The translations under genes were made by a program, and so were the position numbers. Below, piece after piece: positions 61,183-64,000 of a stretch of 64,000 nucleotides of DNA. A model generated the notes under the pieces. It had not been told where the DNA came from. It worked only from the letters and a program-made list of their open reading frames with translations, and searched no databases. Origin of the DNA: Bacteroidia bacterium (GTDB lineage Bacteria; Bacteroidota; Bacteroidia; NS11-12g; UBA955); the NCBI GenBank assembly GCA_023228875.1, contig JALOAG010000001.1:1-64000 (forward strand), read 5' to 3'. How positions within the stretch are numbered: the stretch's first letter is position 1; each line of letters begins with the position of its first letter.

Positions 61183-62300
61183 CAGCTTCCTCCTCCTGTT
61201 ATTCCTCCACCTATTTGTAGCGAACCGGGTGAAAAAGATTCAAACCTGTTTATTCTTCCTCCAAGAAATTTTGGAAAATTATCGTGTATCCCATTTTGTA
61301 AGTACAACGGATTAAATAAACCTGTTCCGGAATAATTGGTTCGGAGATTAAGTCCATTTGAGTTATTCAACTGTAAAAAAGTTTGACCGTTGGTTAAACT
61401 CGTATTCCTTGGTGTTTGGGAATAATAATTAAACCCATCACTCTTTTTATAAGAATCATAACTCGGTGATGTACCTATCCTTTCACCTGTAAATCCATCA
61501 TAGCCACCAGACAATGTAATGCCACCGCCTAGATTTACACTTGCCACTAAACTACCAGTCCACCAACGATCATTTCTATCACCTATTCCAGGGAAAAAAT
61601 CATTAGATGTATGCAGACTAAAATCTCCAGATCTAAAGCCAAGGCTTCCCACTCGCTGATTTCCTTCTCCACCTCCTACAAGATTTGACCCTATTGTAAA
61701 GGATGATTTGAAGCTGTTGTTTACACCAGTTAAATTAGAGGTTTCCGAATTAAATGTATTCAATGTCATTGGCGTAGCCGTGCCCTTACCAAAAGTTAAG
61801 GCAGGGCTTACAACTATGTCCATATTTAAACCTGTCTGACCTCCTGATGTTCCTGTTGTTCCCAAACCACCACCGTTAAATCTACCTGATAAATTCAAGC
61901 TACCCGTAAAATTACCAGAGTTGGCAGAAAGTCCGACACCTGCACCGATACTAAAGTTAGATTGTCCTTTAGTTCCAAAATTAAATGATAAAGAAACTTT
62001 TGCGCTTGTGCTTGCACCAGCTTTCGGGCAATCATCACAATCTCCGTTAGGGTCGCTATTAGTTATAGGGTTGTCGCTGGGGACTTGTGAGCTCTTTTAA
62101 CTGGATCTTGATTCCAACGCATAACTACTCTTGTATCATACTCCCAAAACAAGGCTGTAGTGTGGTTTCCTTCACCCGATATTTCGTTTACTTTCTCTTG
62201 CGTGTTAAATCCGTATGAGTACGAAAACTCCTCGTTTTTATATGTCTGTATACTACTACCAAACGGATAATACACAATTGTGACTCGTCCTAAAAAAAGT
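61182..62300 (-). pseudogene. Rhs-family polymorphic toxin remnant (C-terminal part, frameshifted)
   Basis: Upstream part: YYPFGSSIQTYKNEEFSYSY, then GFNTQEKVNEISGEGNHTT and WEYDTRVVMRWNQDPV, the end of an Rhs core. A frameshift near 62080-62095 follows (HKSPA in one frame, SDNPITNSDPNGDCDDC in another). Then comes a Gly/Ser-rich C-terminal toxin-like domain (GFTGERIGTSPSYDSYKKSD, LSFNFGTKGQSNFSIGAG upstream) similar in style to the type 23 polymorphic-toxin C-terminal domain. No long Rhs repeat region precedes it, so the gene is also 5'-truncated. Decayed contact-dependent toxin locus. Confidence 0.6.
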
Positions 62301-62466
62301 TTACAGTTTAAAGATTTAATCCTGTTATTTGTTTACATATACTTTTTAGTCCTGAAATGACTTTACTTTTCTTGACCATTCTTACACGTTTTGGTGTAAA
62401 CCTTTTTTAGGAATAGACTCCCAAAACGATTCCTATAAAAACCTTCTTACCCATCAGATAATAATT
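62301..62466. other. Short intergenic stretch with an 11-bp inverted repeat
   Basis: AGTCCTGAAAT (62348-62358) and ATTTCAGGACT (62464-62474) are perfect inverted copies 105 bp apart. Between them TTACAC-GTTTTG-GTGTAA (62382-62399) could be a terminator for the Crp-family gene. No coding frame. Confidence 0.4.
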
Positions 62467-63099
62467 TCAGGACTTTGACAATAACTCTATCTTATTTCTC
62501 CCAAGACGTACACTACCGGATTCTTCTAATTGTTTTAATAGCCTTGATACAACTACCCTGGCAGTACCTAATTTATTTGCTATTTGTTCATGAGTCATTA
62601 AGATTGTGGTTGATTGTGTTACATCTGCAGTCTTTTTCAGCAAATCCAACAACCTTTCATCAACCTTCTTAAAAGCAATATCATTTACAATCTCTAATAA
62701 CTCTTCAAACCTTTTATGATAAAGCCTAAATATGTAGTCCAACCACTGCGGGTATTCTTTGATAAAAAAGCTTAGTTTATCAATAGGTACAAACAAGATT
62801 TCGGCATCTTCCTCAACCTCTGCCCTGACCTTACTAGTCTCATTGTGTAGCCCGCCCAAAAACGACATAATACAACTCTCTCCTGCTTTGATGTAATACA
62901 ACAAAATCTCACGACCGTCCTCTTCCTCTCTTATAACTTTCAGAATTCCTTTTGTTACTATGGGTAAAGAGTTGATGTGTGCATTCTCATTCAATACTAC
63001 ACTGCCGGCTTTGTAATGTTTCTGAATACCATATTGAAATAGTTTCGATACTAATTCGGGAGAAGATTTAAACTCTTCAATTTGTACAAGATTTTCCAC
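62467..63099 (-). CDS. Crp/Fnr-family transcriptional regulator
   Basis: About 210 residues. A cyclic-nucleotide-binding-like beta barrel (about 15-120: HYKAGSVVLNENAHINSLP, LKVIREEEDGREILLYYIKAGE), a long dimer helix and a C-terminal winged helix (TTILMTHEQIANKLGTARV, VVSRLLKQLEESGSV). The sensing residues of Crp (R-S for cAMP) and the Fnr Cys set are not evident, so the ligand is unknown. A GTG at 63099 or an ATG at 63117 may be the start. It stands divergent from the SDR gene and may control it. Confidence 0.85.
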   Translation of the reverse strand: MENLVQIEEFKSSPELVSKLFQYGIQKHYKAGSVVLNENAHINSLPIVTKGILKVIREEEDGREILLYYIKAGESCIMSFLGGLHNETSKVRAEVEEDAEILFVPIDKLSFFIKEYPQWLDYIFRLYHKRFEELLEIVNDIAFKKVDERLLDLLKKTADVTQSTTILMTHEQIANKLGTARVVVSRLLKQLEESGSVRLGRNKIELLSKS

Positions 63100-63262
63100 A
63101 AGGCAAAGATAAAGCAATATAGCAGAGAAAGACTGATACGAACTGTACGAGCTTAATATTTCTTAGACAATTGAATAAAGCTGATAACAGAAAAACAAAA
63201 AAAGAGCCCAACCTTATTTGTAATTTTCATAAAAGAACAACAACAATTTTTATCAAAATTTC

Positions 63263-63270
63263 TACTTTTG
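63263..63270 (+). promoter_or_regulatory. -7 box upstream of the SDR gene
   Basis: TACTTTTG matches TAnnTTTG, 15 bp before the start codon. No clear -33 TTG. Confidence 0.4.
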
Positions 63271-63285
63271 CTGATACTTATCAAT

Positions 63286-64000
63286 ATGAGCATACAATAT
63301 GCGGTAATAACCGGTGCGAGTCAGGGTTTAGGCAAATCCTTTGCTTTTGAACTTGCAAGTAAGAGATATAATCTAATCTTAATCAGTTTACCCAATCAAA
63401 ATTTAACCGGTTTGTCAGAAACTATACAAGAGCAATATGGCGTATCTGTAATATGCAGAGAAACGGATTTAAGTATTTCAAGCAATGTAATAGAGCTGAC
63501 CGATTGGATAAATAAGCACTATCAAGTTTCGTTATTAATCAATAATGCAGGTGTTGGAGGTACAAAAAGATTTGAAGAAGCCAGCCAAAGTTATTTGATG
63601 AATATGATTAATCTGAATATTACGGCAACAACCATTCTAACGCATCAATTACTGTCTAATCTGAAAAAGCAAGACAAAGCATATATTCTCAATATTTCAA
63701 GCTTATCTGCATTTTCTCCCGTTGGTTTTAAGACGATTTATCCGGCTTCTAAAGCTTATGTTCATTCATTTACAAGAGGATTGTTTCAAGAGCTCAAAGA
63801 AACTAATGTGTTTGTGAGTGTAGTAAACCCGGGCGCAATGTCAACCAATTCAGGAGTATCAGAAAGAATTAGTAATTTGGGTTTATTTGGAAAGTTTACA
63901 TTGCTCGAACCTGATTTTGTTGCAAAGAAATGTATCAACCAACTTTTCAAGAAAAATAAAGTCATTATTGTGAATCCGGTAAGTTGGTTGTTCTTGAAAA
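63286..64000 (+). CDS. Short-chain dehydrogenase/reductase (3' end outside window)
   Basis: 238 codons are visible from ATG 63286 to the edge. The Rossmann motif TGASQGLG (about 9-16), NNAGVGG (about 85), an ISSLSAFSPVG strand with the catalytic Ser, and YPASK with Tyr/Lys catalytic residues (about 152-156) mark a classical SDR. It ends near VSVVNPGAMSTNSG and the substrate lobe. Substrate unknown; related proteins are often annotated as DltE/SadH-like. Transcribed divergently from the Crp-family gene. Confidence 0.88.
   Translation, partial: MSIQYAVITGASQGLGKSFAFELASKRYNLILISLPNQNLTGLSETIQEQYGVSVICRETDLSISSNVIELTDWINKHYQVSLLINNAGVGGTKRFEEASQSYLMNMINLNITATTILTHQLLSNLKKQDKAYILNISSLSAFSPVGFKTIYPASKAYVHSFTRGLFQELKETNVFVSVVNPGAMSTNSGVSERISNLGLFGKFTLLEPDFVAKKCINQLFKKNKVIIVNPVSWLFLK

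Overview
The window is a piece of a Bacteroidota chromosome. Signs of this are the low GC content, start sites preceded by the phylum's TAnnTTTG (-7) promoter motif, type IX secretion C-terminal domains of both types, a SusC-like TonB receptor, a 287-residue primary sigma factor and a long GAPDH. I cannot name the genus.

Positions 1-34450 hold a large integron-like gene-cassette array. A tyrosine recombinase (34485-35582, +) reads away from the array and every cassette gene lies on the minus strand, the geometry of intI-attI-cassettes. Sixteen imperfect palindromes of 96-148 bp (14 clear, 2 degraded) behave as attC sites. They begin with nnnTAAC, end with GTTAnnn and keep paired arms even where the arm sequence changes. 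Each cassette carries its own 9-16 bp word at its 5' end and, inverted, at the outer edge of its attC. I number cassettes from the recombinase outwards: C1 (33733 gene), C2 (BRCT protein), C3 (Wadjet system plus two extra genes, 9.8 kb), C4 (PUR-domain protein plus nuclease-like protein), C5 (two-methyltransferase restriction system plus Kiwa, 5.7 kb), C6 (copper-resistance operon, 6.3 kb), C7-C15 (mostly secreted, lipoprotein or membrane proteins of unknown role), C16 (small ORF) and C17 (toxin gene cut by the window edge). The recombinase lacks the long insert that marks canonical IntI proteins but ends in an IntI-like KSPLD motif.

The three multi-gene cassettes C3, C5 and C6 hide a second layer. 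Each cargo operon is bracketed by two copies, in direct orientation, of another folded element: outer stem, TCTT, inner stem, about 25-nt loop, inner stem, ATGT, outer stem, then a GTGCGNTGGC-like tail. The stems differ in sequence between the six copies but stay complementary, while TCTT and ATGT are invariant. One-gene cassettes lack it. This looks like a cassette-within-cassette arrangement and is the most novel feature here.

From 36 kb rightwards is core chromosome: gap, pheS, purK and rpoD, two M16 peptidase genes, a type B sorting-domain protein, ybeY, mnmG, a DciA-like gene, rpe, a TonB receptor, envelope enzymes (phosphoethanolamine transferase-like, GT2, lytic transglycosylase) and, at the right edge, a Crp-family regulator and an SDR gene. 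A perfect 14-bp parS core lies between ybeY and mnmG, with a one-mismatch copy 0.9 kb away. The 540-bp gap between gap and pheS has a cluster of DnaA-box-like 9-mers where gene orientation largely switches, so the window may include the replication origin. The stretch 60.1-62.3 kb is decayed: PAP2 and XRE fragments abutting, a gene with an in-frame stop, and a frameshifted Rhs/toxin remnant.
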